Origin: Fragilaria crotonensis
Taxonomy: Eukaryota > Bacillariophyta > Fragilariophyceae > Fragilariales > Fragilariaceae
DNA length: 64,000 bases
Assembly (NCBI GenBank): GCA_022925895.1
Contig: JAKSYS010000036.1
Location: 62,001 to 126,000, forward strand
Direction: 5' to 3'
Shown piece by piece: positions 33,661 through 45,200 of this stretch. The notes under the pieces are model-generated. The model was given only the letters and a program-made list of their open reading frames with translations, was not told the DNA's origin and did no database searches. The first letter of the stretch is position 1. Every line of letters starts with the position of its first letter. The position numbers and the translations under genes were made by a program.

Positions 33661-35267
33661 TCAGTATCTAGGAGGCGGTCCACGTCGTGAATGTCCTGGA
33701 TCTCTCGGAGGCGATCTTGAAACTCCCGGTGGTGGATGGCGAGGATGCCCCATGCGACGATCCGAGGAAGGGTTGGATTGATCCCAGTTGTAGGGAGGTG
33801 GTCCATCCGCGCGTCGATCGTCGCCATCCAAACGTCGTCCATCGCCGTCACCAACGCCATCGTGGTCATGTCGGGAACGTCGACGTCGTCGATCGGAATC
33901 GTCATGGCGTCGTCGATCATGATCGGAACGATCCCCCCGGGATCGACGGTCACTATTATGATGATAATGATCACGATGACGGTCGGTATTGTTGTAATCG
34001 TCATGACCTGTCGTAGTAGCAGGCGCACTTGTTGGCGTCGCTTCGGTCTCATGCGGGGTAGCTGGAATCGAGCCTTCGACCAACTGTTTTGTTTTATCCA
34101 TCACCTTTTGAATCGCACTTGCTGTGTTATTGTGGCGTTGTTTTGCGCTCCACCGGCAGTACTACTGGTTGCCAACACGGTACCAGTCGTAGTTGCGCCC
34201 TCGTCGTTGGTAGTATTCAAGATTGGATCCACGATGCCCCACCAGGAAAGTGGCCACATGGGTTGACCCTGTGTGAAATCTTCCGGAAAGATGGGAATAC
34301 GTCGTTCATCATCTTGATCGAATTCCACAGCAGCAGTGGTGGGTTCCCGTACAAACGATCCTGACAACAAGTCGTCTGTGGGCTGCAATTGACATTGACT
34401 TTGGAGCATAGAGTTTTGAGAGTGTTGAGAACACGCTTTTCTTCATCTTTCAGTCGGGTTGGAGGAGGCTGTGGTGCATTGAGGAGGAGGACTGCTGTTG
34501 TTGGTGTTGAAACGATGATAGTTGTCCGGATGGCACTCCAGTGTCGATGACGTCCATGCGCACTGGAGAGAGCTGGCCCAGTCGATAATCGGGTGGTCGG
34601 GTCGTTGTCGCTGGTGGTTTGGGACGGCGCGTTGTCGCCATTGATTCGTTGATTGGCATCGTCGTCGCCGACGCCGATGTTGCGGTGCTGCTGCTGCTGC
34701 TATTGGCGGCGGTGGCGGTGTTGTATTAGGTCGAGAGGGAGCAGCAGTTCCAGTTGTTCCAGTCACAGATGTGGATCCTGTTGATAACCCGGACACTGAA
34801 GAGAGTGTTAGGGGTTTCTGCGACTGTGACTGCGGTACTGCAGATGATGGCATTGGTAACATGGATAGAGATAGGAGCGTGGAGTTTGAATCCTTGTCGT
34901 CGATCGCTTTCGATTTCTTCGGTATCTCATCTCTCCCTCGTTTGGGAATGGTGGTTGGTATCTGGGCTGACGCTTTACGGGGAATACTAACTGTACCCAC
35001 CTTCTTGTCGTCAGAGTCTGGCAATGGCAACGATGGTTTGTTCAGCTGCACCTTGACGTTACTTTTTTTGGTATTGCGTAGCATCCGCATGACAGTATTT
35101 TTGGCTTTCTCATCGTCGTCATTGTGCTCATTGTTTGCGGATTTGTTGTCGGAGGTAGTAGTCGTGTTCCCAGAGCTTGAGGTGGTTGTGGTGAGACTTG
35201 GGTTCTTGCTCTCGTCGTCAACATCACTATCATCTTCATCCAAGATACGGCGACGTTTTGTAGACAT
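33661..35267 (-). CDS. Arg/Asp-rich, low-complexity probable nuclear protein
   Basis: I do not recognise a named family. The start MSTKRRRILDEDDSDVDDES is basic then acidic, like a nuclear-localisation signal; Ser/Thr/Asn-rich and Pro-rich stretches follow. One compact segment looks conserved in style: RLKDEEKRVLNTLKTL, then LLSGSFVREP, then IPIFPEDFTQGQPMWPLSWWGI. The C-terminus is an alternating Arg/Asp/His/Ser run (DRRRRRSRHDHDG, GPPPYNWDQSNPSSDRR, SRRGPPPRY), as in pre-mRNA-processing proteins. The segments lie in three frames, with breaks around 34660-34700, near 34410 and near 34100. The 3' end faces the TPI gene across only 67 bp. A role in RNA processing is a guess from composition. 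Confidence 0.55.
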
Positions 35268-36603
35268 TGAGAAGTGCAAGGAAGGAACAGTGTTGAACAC
35301 TGTTTAGCAGACGGAGACGCAAGTGGAGGGTGTGGATAAGGAGCTCACGTAATCTTCGCAAAAATAATGTATGCAATTGTTGTCGAGATAAATCAAGTAA
35401 TGGTGAATGCTGAATGTATGCTTAATGCTGACTGGTACAGAATGAATCGCTGTTACAGGAACAACTGTCTCGAGCGTCAAGACTTAAACACAAGTGATAA
35501 ATGGAAGTGGATGCTATAGGCGTGAGAGCGGAAACACTGAAAATACTAAAAACAAGCACAGAGGGTGCCAAGTTTTCAAATAGACAGACTACACTAGTTC
35601 CAGGCACCTGGTATCAATACAAGTACATATGCATACGACTACTGGTACACGTAGGTTGGACCCAGTATCAGTTTCCTGTAGCGATCTGTTCCCATTCTTC
35701 AAGCTCGTAGGCATTACAGTCTCTTGGTATACTCATCGACAATCTGACGAGAACCAGTGAGAGCAGCTGTTTCGGGCAAATAGCAAAACACCGAGCACCC
35801 CTGTGGTTGCCTCGTCATCCGGCCTCGTCTGTGCATTTGCCGGTGACGTACTAATTCTACCTAAGTAGAAAACCAGTGTTTGCCAACGAAGGACCTATGT
35901 AGATGCATACCCTTGTATGTACGCTATTCCTCAAGGGAAATTGGTGGTTACGTGATACTAATACCTTGAGTTACATACGCATTTTTGTTACTGCCCGCCT
36001 AAACCGAATTCTTTCTCTTCTCGCTTGCGTCATCGAACAGTGAGGTGCGAAGTGCGATGGAATTGCTGCTGCTGGCTGTGTAAAAATGTACTCCAGTCTA
36101 TATGTGCCTGTGCTGGTTGCTGGTTGGCGCGTACTCCGGTACACCATCTGGTACTACAGTATCTTCCATATAGCCGTATAGTTGATCCCGGTATTAGACA
36201 GGGTACTGGAGTACGGAGTACTGTATTGTGAATTCGCTCGAGTGCTACTGTACCGATACTACGTTTTGTACCAGTAGCCGGTGGCAGTACCGGTAATCAA
36301 TTTCGGCACAGTTGCTCATGATCATTCATATATTGTACTGTATATCTTCTCTTGTCGTTGTCGTGTTGGGTCCAATCAAGGCCCAGCCACGAAACACTAG
36401 AGAGGGAAGCCATAATCCACGAACTGTTCTCGGCATCCAGGAGGAGTTTTCATCGTTCGAACACTCGGACTTGAGACTTGAGATATAGTATATAGTAGAT
36501 CAGGAGTCCTCGAACTCTACTGTTGAAAGCAAAGGTCACATGGTCGTATAGCACCTGTACGATGTCCTCACGATTGCAATACACCATCAAGTCAGGTTGT
36601 AAT
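35268..36603. other. Long divergent spacer, no gene seen
   Basis: GTAC/CCGGTA words occur near 35600-35660 and 36100-36330. Nothing protein-like was found in six frames. It should contain the promoters of the flanking genes. Confidence 0.5.
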
Positions 36604-38330
36604 ATGCTGGTACTGCCTGGAGTGCTGACACCGATACGGTGGTGCAGTCTGTGGTTATCGCTCTGGATCCTCATCACAAATGCATGGCACAGTGCGTCCT
36701 TCTCCCCCTCCTTTCCAACGCATCTGAGAATGAGGCATCGGACTACAAGTACGCTAAATCCATTGCATACATCACAGTCAACCAATATGATTGTGAGTAG
36801 AAGGAGTAGTACTTCCTCGATCATGCAAGAATATTGTCAATTGGTCGAACAATCCATCGTGTCGCAAGACTTTGTATCACTTCATCTTCAGGGACCATCC
36901 AAAAAGGTGGCTAGTAAAGAGGAACTCCGGGGATCGATTTCGCAAATTCGTGGTCGACTGGTCTCAGGTGCAGCATCGTCCAAGGCGCGAACGTCAGTAT
37001 CGTCGTCGTCATCATCAGTCTCTCAACAACCACCACTGTCATTATATTTACAAATGACATGCAAGTATCATAGTGCCACAGATGTTGCCAAGAATTGGAA
37101 AGAAGAATATGCCGTCCAATTACAACAATTGTTGGAAGCGACTCACGATACCAGCACGACAGCTTCTTACAAATCTGAATGGGGTGTGTGGCATTCATCT
37201 GGGACCAAATTGGGATTGCGATCCTGTACGCTCACAACGACGACGGGAGTCGTCGAATTGGATTTGCGAAAAATGAAAATCACCCACAAATCAACATCAT
37301 TATCACCATTGCAGAATGGAAGCACACACCAAGATCAGTCCAATGGTGTTGCCATAGTTTCCAGTCACGATCGGACAAAACAAGTTCCAGTGGCATCGGA
37401 TGCACCCTTTTGGAGCGCCATTGGGTTGGACAAGATGACTTCCAAACGACGTCAATGTCAAAAGTTTGTTGAAATTGTATCCACCTTGGTAACTCAATCC
37501 ATGGCGTCATCTCGTACCCCACGACGAATTTCAACTGTCGACATGGGATGTGGACGGGGATACCTAACATTTGCTCTGCATCATTATTTGCTACAACAAA
37601 ATTACAATGCGACGACTGCGGATGGTAGTATCACGACTCGTGGTATTGACATGCGGCCAAAGTTAGTGAATGAAATGAATTCCATCGTTGCTAATCTCAG
37701 TACCATGAAAGGGTTGTCATTTGAAACAGGAACGATTGAAAGTTTTCTGGCGGCAAGCACGAAAGCGACATGTCAGGATGACAAGAACGACAAGCCAACC
37801 GAGATTGACGAAATGACACAATTAATATCTTGATTGCATTGCACGCCTGCGATACGGCCACGGATGATGCAATCTGGTCGGGGATTCAATCGCATGCTCA
37901 AATCATTGTTGTGGCACCATGTTGTCACAAACAGATTCGACCGCAATTGGATGCCATGGTTGCATCGTCGTCGACGACATTGACTGACAGGAACAGTTTA
38001 CGGCATCCATTCCTTCCCGTCTTGAGGCATGGGATTTATCGGGAACGCATGGCCGAGACAGTTACCGATTCCATGAGAGCCATCTTGTTGGAATTGGCGC
38101 ATTATCAAGTCAAGGTATTTGAGTTTATTGGAGGGGAACATACCAGCAAGAATGTAATGATAACTGCCGTTAAGCGAGAGAGACGGCGAAGTGCCAAAGA
38201 ACTCTCTGACTTACGTCAAACGCTACAGGATCTGGCGCTAGTAAATGGTGTTCGAGAGCACAACCAGCCACCTGGATGGAGGAAGAATTGGGTCAACAAA
38301 CTCAAGTTACGAAGCTGTCTAGCAAGCTAA
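36604..38330 (+). CDS. Plastid-predicted SAM methyltransferase (GSTCD/Methyltransf_32 type)
   Basis: The chosen start MLVLPGVLTPIRWCSLWLSLWIL begins a signal peptide, then HSASFSPSFPTHLRMRHR with a Ser-Phe plastid site; an upstream in-frame Met at 36523 is less likely. The ~570-residue chain has an N-terminal part of unknown fold (LYLQMTCKYHSATDVAKNW). The methyltransferase core follows: AdoMet loop VDMGCGRGYLTFALH, acidic motif TRGIDMRPKLV, then ILIALHACDTATDDAIW and IIVVAPCCHKQIRPQL. The HACDTA...PCCHKQ pair is typical of the GSTCD C-terminal/Methyltransf_32 family, thought to act on nucleic acid or protein but of unsettled substrate. One base is missing near 37815. The C-terminal end is basic (GWRKNWVNKLKLRS). 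Confidence 0.78.
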
Positions 38331-38429
38331 TGCCACCAATATAGAGTCTGGTAGGATTGACGCTGTTCAGGACTACACCGATGGTCAGTCTTTGCGTTCA
38401 CGCCCCGACGTGTCTCATGGAGTCGTCAA

Positions 38430-41197
38430 TTACAAAAAATGAAAAGTTGCAAAGCGTGGAGGCATCTGCGTGGTAAGCTCCATACCCCTCTCAAAGTCAT
38501 GCGCCATGAGTTTCGCCTGCTTTGGAACACGACCAAGGGGGTGACCCAGCATCCTTTCCACCACTAACTTCAAAGCTGCGCTTGGCTTGATAGGCAGCCT
38601 TTTCGGCCCCCGCAGCCAGCTTGGGTCTGCATGCCAAATCACCCATTGAGGTGGCGTCCGCCAGAACCTCAGGGTCGCTGAGGTCGCGCTTTGCCGCCGG
38701 ATTTCGCTCCAATGCTTCTTCCATGCGTTGCACAGTCCTGGCAGCGTTTCCAGATGCGAGCGCGACCTGACGAGTGACGTCACACCCCAAACGCAAACCA
38801 AGCGGAGGCTTAGACGCAGAGTGCTGAGCATGCCACAATCGAATACCCTCCAAGTTTTCACGCTGACGAGCGCATATGAGGGCCTTTTCCAACACCTGTT
38901 TCACGTAGATTTCCGTAGCTTCACTCAATAAAGCCAACGTCCTATCAGTCTCCGCCTTGTCTTCATTGAACCACGTCGTTTTGATCTTTGTAGAGTCAAC
39001 GGTGTCGCTAGGGAGCGATATACCTGCCACCACTGGGGTGGCCGACTTGCTCTCCTTACTTTCGCGCTCCGTCTCTGGAAGACGAACCTTCGCCCACGCT
39101 GCTCGAGCGGATAAAATGTTGCGATCGCCCCAACCCCGACGAACTTTGTGATCCGAAGGAGGCTTAGGAACGTGTTTTCCGTAGAGAAGAGTACGTTGCT
39201 CCGCATTGAGGTCGATATCGGCCTTGTTACCCAACAGCAATCCAGCGGTAGTCCAATCATAATCCACGGCATGGTCAATCATTTCCATAAATTCACTGTA
39301 TTCCCGGGGTGGAGCTTCAGCTTCTACAATGGGCCGCACAGGCGTCGCGCGCGCAGCCGAAGAAGCAGCAGTTGCAGAATTCACTGATGTGACAGAAGAA
39401 GTCGAGCTGGCCTTGCGTTTGCTTGAGGACGAGTCGCTCTGGCGCTTGGCGGCTGTCGGGGCAGTGGGAGCGACCGTTGCAGCAGCTGCTGCAGCAGCTC
39501 TTTGCTGTTCCGTTTGGGCCTTCAAGTTCTGCATTTGCAATTTGGTCGATTCACGACTCTGATTCAGTTTTGCAGCCGCTTCTTGATGTTGACGCATCTT
39601 TTCAGCCGCCTGTTGCCTCTGCTTTCGCACCACTTCTTCAGCAGCCTTTGCTCGCTCCATTTCCTTCTTTTGGCGTTCCTGCTCAGCCACACGTTCGCGA
39701 GCCCGACGTTCGTTAAGTTGGCGTTCCGCCAGCTGTGCCTGCATCGCCGTCGCCGCTTGAGCTTGAGTCTGCGATAGCTGCTGCGACGACGGTGGTTGTT
39801 GCTGCTGCTGATGCTGTTGTTGCGGTTGATGCTGCGGTGGATGCTGTTGCTGCTGCTGCGGATGCTGCTGAAGTTTAGCTGGTGCCTGTGCTGGGGGCGG
39901 CAACACCGGCATGGACGACGAGCTAGCTGCCCCTGCAGTGGTCTTATTCCTTTCTTGCATTTTCTGTTGAAAATGGGTCAAGTAACTTTCAGCTCGCCTC
40001 CAATATTGGTCTCCCACTGTTGCCCTCAATCTTGTCTTCATACTTGCGGTAACAGATTCGTATCCCTGTTCTTTCTTTTTGCTCTTTTCGGCGCATTCTC
40101 GAATGACATGTCTGGCCCGGGTGTGCATTTGTGGATCCTTCTGTTCCAGGTATTTCATTAAAACTCGTGTAAACATGAGGAACTGTTCCTTGGCCTTTTT
40201 TCTGTTGGTGATCGCGTTCCAATTGAGCACGACTGGAGGAGCTGGTGGAAGTCATGGATTGATGTGGGTTACTGAGGGGAGGAGTAATGTGACTGCTGCT
40301 GCTAGATATCATGTGAGAAGCTGTGGTTGGTGTGGGGCGATGTTGCTGCTGTTGTGGTTGAAGTTGTTGTTGCTGGTGCTGTTGAGGGTGATTCGACATG
40401 TGATGAGGAACAGCAACCTGATGATTTGAAGGTGGATGTCGCTGGTGCGGCGGTGGAGGCTGGCTAGGCGCCATGTGGTGATGATGCTGTAGTTGTTGTT
40501 GCTGCTGCTGCTGCTGCTGCACCTTCTGTTGTTGTACCATGTGCTGCCCAGGCGGCATGTTGCTGGTTCGAATCGTCGAACTTGAAGAAACTGAATGCAC
40601 AGACTGCTGAGAGGATGAAGGAGGATGCGATGAATGGCGTGAAATCATGGTTGTCAATGGTGTCGGTTCAAAGGGATCTGGAGGATGAGGACGATTGGGA
40701 GCAAGGGGGATCGCAACTTGCGGCGATGCCTGTTGGGGAATCCGCGATTGTTGTGTATGGTTCATTGGAGCCATGTTTGAAGCTCCAGCAGATGATGTGC
40801 GCGAGATGTGAGATGGTGGTTGATGTTGTTGGTGCTGCTGAAGTTGTTGGTGTTGCTGATGTTGCATTGGAGGCGGTTGTAGGGATGACATCCGTGGCTG
40901 CTGTTGCTGTTGTTGAGGTTGCTGCTGCTGCAGTTGATGTTGCTGTTGCATTTGAGGTGGTGGCTGTTGCTGCTTCTGATGTTGCTGCTGCTGATGTTGC
41001 TGCAATTGAGGTTGCTGTACCACCACGTTGTTTGAAGGTGAATACAATGACTTGAGGCGAGCGGACAGATCTGAAGGAGCACTGACGGCTGCAGCAACCG
41101 GCACGGAAGCGGCCAAAGTTCCTTCAAGTCCGCCGTCGTCATCAGACGAATCGTCATCTCCTACGCTCAGGAGGATGTCCTCCATGTTTCCTGCCAT
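38430..41197 (-). CDS. Poly-Gln nuclear factor, possibly a transcription co-regulator
   Basis: About 920 residues. The N-terminus MAGNMEDILLSVGDDDSSDDD is acidic. A 250-residue Gln/His/Pro/Ser tract follows, then a conserved-looking helical domain: AKEQFLMFTRVLMKYLEQKDP, RARHVIRECAEK and VTASMKTRLRATVGDQYWRRAESYLTHFQQK. A second Gln tract and a long coiled coil (RQLNERRARERVAEQERQKK) lead to a C-terminal domain (SEATEIYVKQVLEKALICARQRENLEGIRLWH). The layout recalls TAF4 or mediator-type co-regulators with a helical C-terminal interaction domain, but I cannot name the family. A frame break lies near 40220 at a run of six A, joining LERDHQQK to KAKEQFLMF. Another lies near 38540, after which the tail LGRVPKQAKLMAHDFERG ends at 38430. 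Confidence 0.6.
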
Positions 41198-42287
41198 CTG
41201 TAGATCGATTAATCGGCTCGGGTCAATCAATTCGACAATTGGAATAAGGTGTTAAGGTATGAAGTAAACAGTCTATGTGATCGCGTTTGAATCAACAACG
41301 CAACGGGACAACGACCAGCACCTCCGCCTTTTTTTATGTCCGTGTTTCGGTTTCGGGAGATAACGGAGTATAGACAAGTACTGGAGTGCTGGTACACCGT
41401 ATGCATACAAGCTTTTTGTTCGTATGCATTCTGCTGTACAACGGTAGTTCGTTCAGAATCATCGGTACTGTGTACTGTACTAGCGTACAAGGTAGTAAAT
41501 TCTACTGGACTACAGGTAGAGTACTACGAGTAGTCCAGTACAAGTACTGCTGTACTACATACCGGTATCATAGTACGCTTCTATGCGTGTTATACTTTAA
41601 AAGAAAGGTACAGTAGTGTTCTGGGTACAAATTACAAATACTGTGCCGGTATCATAGTACTCCAGTACAATGAATGAGCTATTTCCTGGTACAACAGGAG
41701 AATGTACAGTACAAGTACCACGTTGTATCATAGATGAGTTCGACAAATACTCCAGTAATGTAGAATTTTTGGTACTGGTACGTTGGACGCTGAAAGTACT
41801 GGAGTACCAAGTTACTGTAGTCTGACCCTTCTCCTTTCTCCTACTCGAGTACACTGCGTACTGTACAAGTACAATTGTACTGGTACTGGCGTAGAAGGTA
41901 GAAGTAGTACTGTGTATTGTGTATGCATACATGTGATTACATATACAGTACTGTAGCATACACAGTACTGTAGTCGAATGAAAAATGTTCCAGTGAAAGA
42001 AACATGAAACACAAACGCAGGGGCAGGGAATGGAAGCCATTTCTATCTGAATGTATAATAGATTGTATAGTGAACGACGACGACGCTAAGCATTCACTTA
42101 ATCATTCTGCAACAGCGAGACCCGCTTCGATTCATCACTAACTTTGTCAAGTATTCCCTGTTTATTAGGATGAGATCATTCTCTCCTCAATAAAGTAAAG
42201 CAGTGCAGCAGTCGGATCCTTGAACCGAACGTGCAGTCGAGGACACTCTACCGTCTCGATCATCAATACTAACGGTAGCAATCAACA
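41198..42287. other. Divergent spacer, densest GTAC-word cluster
   Basis: Between 41370 and 41990 almost every 20 bases contain TACTGTAC, AGTACTGG, GTACAAGTAC or a close variant. The spacer divides the poly-Gln factor from the formin and must hold both promoters. No gene was seen. Confidence 0.6.
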
Positions 42288-45200
42288 ATGAAGGCAACGA
42301 TTGCCAGTTTAGTACAGAGTGTAGCGCACAATGTCTCGGAACGTTTACTTCATGGAGTGCCGCGCAACTTGGATCTCAACTACATTACGGATCGGATTCT
42401 GGTCATGTCACAATGCGCGCGAGCGCCATCGCCCACCTACACTGATGATGGAAGAAAGGAATTGGTGTGGAACAATCTTTCTGCTGCCGACCCGAACACT
42501 CATGGAAAACGAAAGAAGCCTATGGGCAATAGTCCAGCTGATGTCTCCACTTTTCTGCAAAACCGACATGATGGTCACTCCTTGATACTGTCCCTATCGG
42601 ATGTTCTCCCAGACGATCGATCCCTACTATTGCTGAGACGACAACTGTTGAACTGGAATTGGCAGTCCCCTGGGAAACAAAACTCTGAAACGCCGTCCCT
42701 ATCACAGCTGCTCGATTTGTGTTACACAATCCACGCCTATCTCAATGTCGATGCTAGAAATGTTGTTGTAGTCTCCTGTGCCAACGGCAAGACTCGCAGC
42801 GCAGTGGTCGTGGCGTGCTATTTGAAATTTGCCCGACTTGCTGAAACATCGCTGCAGGGATTTTCCACCTTCTTGCAACACAGATGTCCACTCCTGGATG
42901 TCAAGCAAGCATCGCAGCATATTCCACCATCGCTCATTCAATTTTTTCGAAATTTCGACGAGCTCATGGACCTTGGTGATTTCGCAAACCCAAAACCGCT
43001 TCTTTTGCGAGCCGTTGCCCTGCAGGGGGTGCCGGTCGACGATAAGCCTTGCCTTGATATTTGGGATTCGCAACAGAATCACGTGTATTCGTCGATGAGC
43101 AACGAAGATTCAGCGCAATGGGCCGATGAAGAAGGCTTCTACAAAGTCAATCGGATTCTGGAGGGAGACTTTTGTCTACTATGTAGATTTGGAGGAGTTT
43201 ATGCGAATGACCTGGGCGATCCCTCCAAAGTGCTGTTCCGGTATGCTAATTCGACTGGTTTTTTGAATTCTGGTACTTACGAAATCCCGAAGGTGAAGGT
43301 CGATATGATGCGACGATATGAAATGTCCTTCGAAGAAGAGGATTTCCTCTTGACTCTCATCTTGGAATCCTACTGGGACTCACCAAACCCGACCCCTGGT
43401 TTGGACAAAGATTCCAAACAGTTCCCACCGATTTTTCAAGGATATGCCGCTCTCGAACGAGGTTGGCATCTGTTGACGGAACACCACGCTGCTAAGCCAA
43501 ATACTGCTGATTTTCAGGCATTGCGGTCCGTCTTTCCTGAAGTGCAGAAATGTCCGGATCATATTTGCAAAGTAGTACTGCAGTTGACTAACCTGGATCT
43601 TCGAAAGGCTCGCAATCTTCTGATGGACGGTCCAATGAAGGAATGGTGGGTTGAAGGTGACAACGAGGATGACACCAGCTCGATGGAACTTGATAATGAT
43701 GACGAATATGCCGTGACTCTCGGTCGCGCTCATCCGATTCGACCTGTCACTCCCGAGCTCTCATGCCGAGATATCTTGAACATTTTGGATGATACGTCTG
43801 AGACGGATACTGTCGAGCCATCTCGGAGACCTCAACATCAGGAACGTGATGCTGGCATTCGCTACGAACCAGTTCTATTCCCAAATCGTGGTGACGTTGT
43901 CGATGCCTTTGGGGACTATTCTAAGGACTTGCATACCAAATTGGACCGCTTCCGCCCGGTCGAACCGTTGCGACCACGAATGCCAATGCATAAACGCAAA
44001 CGACCTGGCGCTCCGACGAGGACTTTGCACAGCAAGAAACAGAAGAACAAGGACGAAACCAATACGGATGAAGAAAGGGAAGCGGCATTGCAATTATTGG
44101 AGCAACTTAATCATACAGGGGTTACATTGGATGATTTGCTTCAGCTACAACGAGCTGCTAGAAGACTAAATCAGCCTGTGAAGGTCAACGAAGAGTCTTC
44201 AGAAAGGGGCGAAAGGCCGCTCAAGGGGATGTCACCGATGGGAACGCGGGAACCAGCCGAGCTAAGGGAAGCGGGAGCTGAAGAAGGGGAGGACGAAGAC
44301 GTCGAAGGTTTTGAAGTCGCTGATGATGACGATAAACCTGGGAATAATGACCTTTTCCTTGGTTTTGTTGTAAAGGGTGACAAACCAAAAGCTGACAAAA
44401 ATCCGGATGGTGAAGTGGGAGAAATTCCGCTGAAAGATGATCCAGAGTATTCCAAGTATTTCAAAATGCTTAAAATGGGCTTGTCCATTGATATGGTGAA
44501 ACATGCTCTCAAGCGTGACGGAAAGGACCCTGATGTTATGGACCTGGATCACAACAAAAGCGTCAGGTCGCAGGTTGAAAAATCGACAGCTGGGGATGAT
44601 CCTCCTCTCCAACAAGATCCACTTTACGTCAAGTATTTCAAAATGTTGAAAATGGGGCTTCCAATGGATGCCGTCAAGCATGCCATGAAACGCGACGGAT
44701 GTGATCCGTCCGTTATGGATTTAGATCCTGAAAAGAGTCTAAAGTCTCAGCGCGGTGGTAGCGAAGAGGATGGGCCGCCACTTCGGGACGATCCCGACTA
44801 CAGCAAGTACTTCAAGATGCTGAAAATGGGTTTGCCGATGGACGCAGTAAAGCACTCTGTGAAACGCGACGGCAAAGACCCTTCTATCATGGATCTAGAT
44901 CCAGATAAGAGCATTAAATCACAGACGAAGTCAGATGCTGTGGACGATGGTCCGCCATTGAAGGATGATCCAGAGTACGAAAAGTACTTCAAGATGTTGA
45001 AAATGGGGCTGCCCATGGGGGCTGTAAAAAATGCTGTGCAGCGCGATGGGAAAGATCCGAGTATCATGGATCTTGATCCTTGTAAGAGCATTAAGTCACA
45101 GACCGGTGGTGGTGCTGGTGACGGCAAGGATGATGGACCTCCCCTGAAGGACGATCCTGAGTACGAAAAGGTGAGCTGATTTGAGGTGCCTATCTTTCTT

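Noticed and set aside
33736-34266. 176-codon plus-strand frame opposite the Arg/Asp-rich gene
   Set aside because: Antisense shadow of the repetitive Arg/Asp/His codons on the other strand.
39329-40161. Leu/Ala-rich plus-strand frames opposite the poly-Gln factor
   Set aside because: Antisense of CAG-type repeats; the minus strand has the coherent coiled-coil and helical domains.
609-41197. Programmed ribosomal frameshifting as the normal state of this genome
   Set aside because: No shared slippery motif or stop context at the breaks, directions differ, and genes from 42 to 55 kb have none; kept only as a thing to test.
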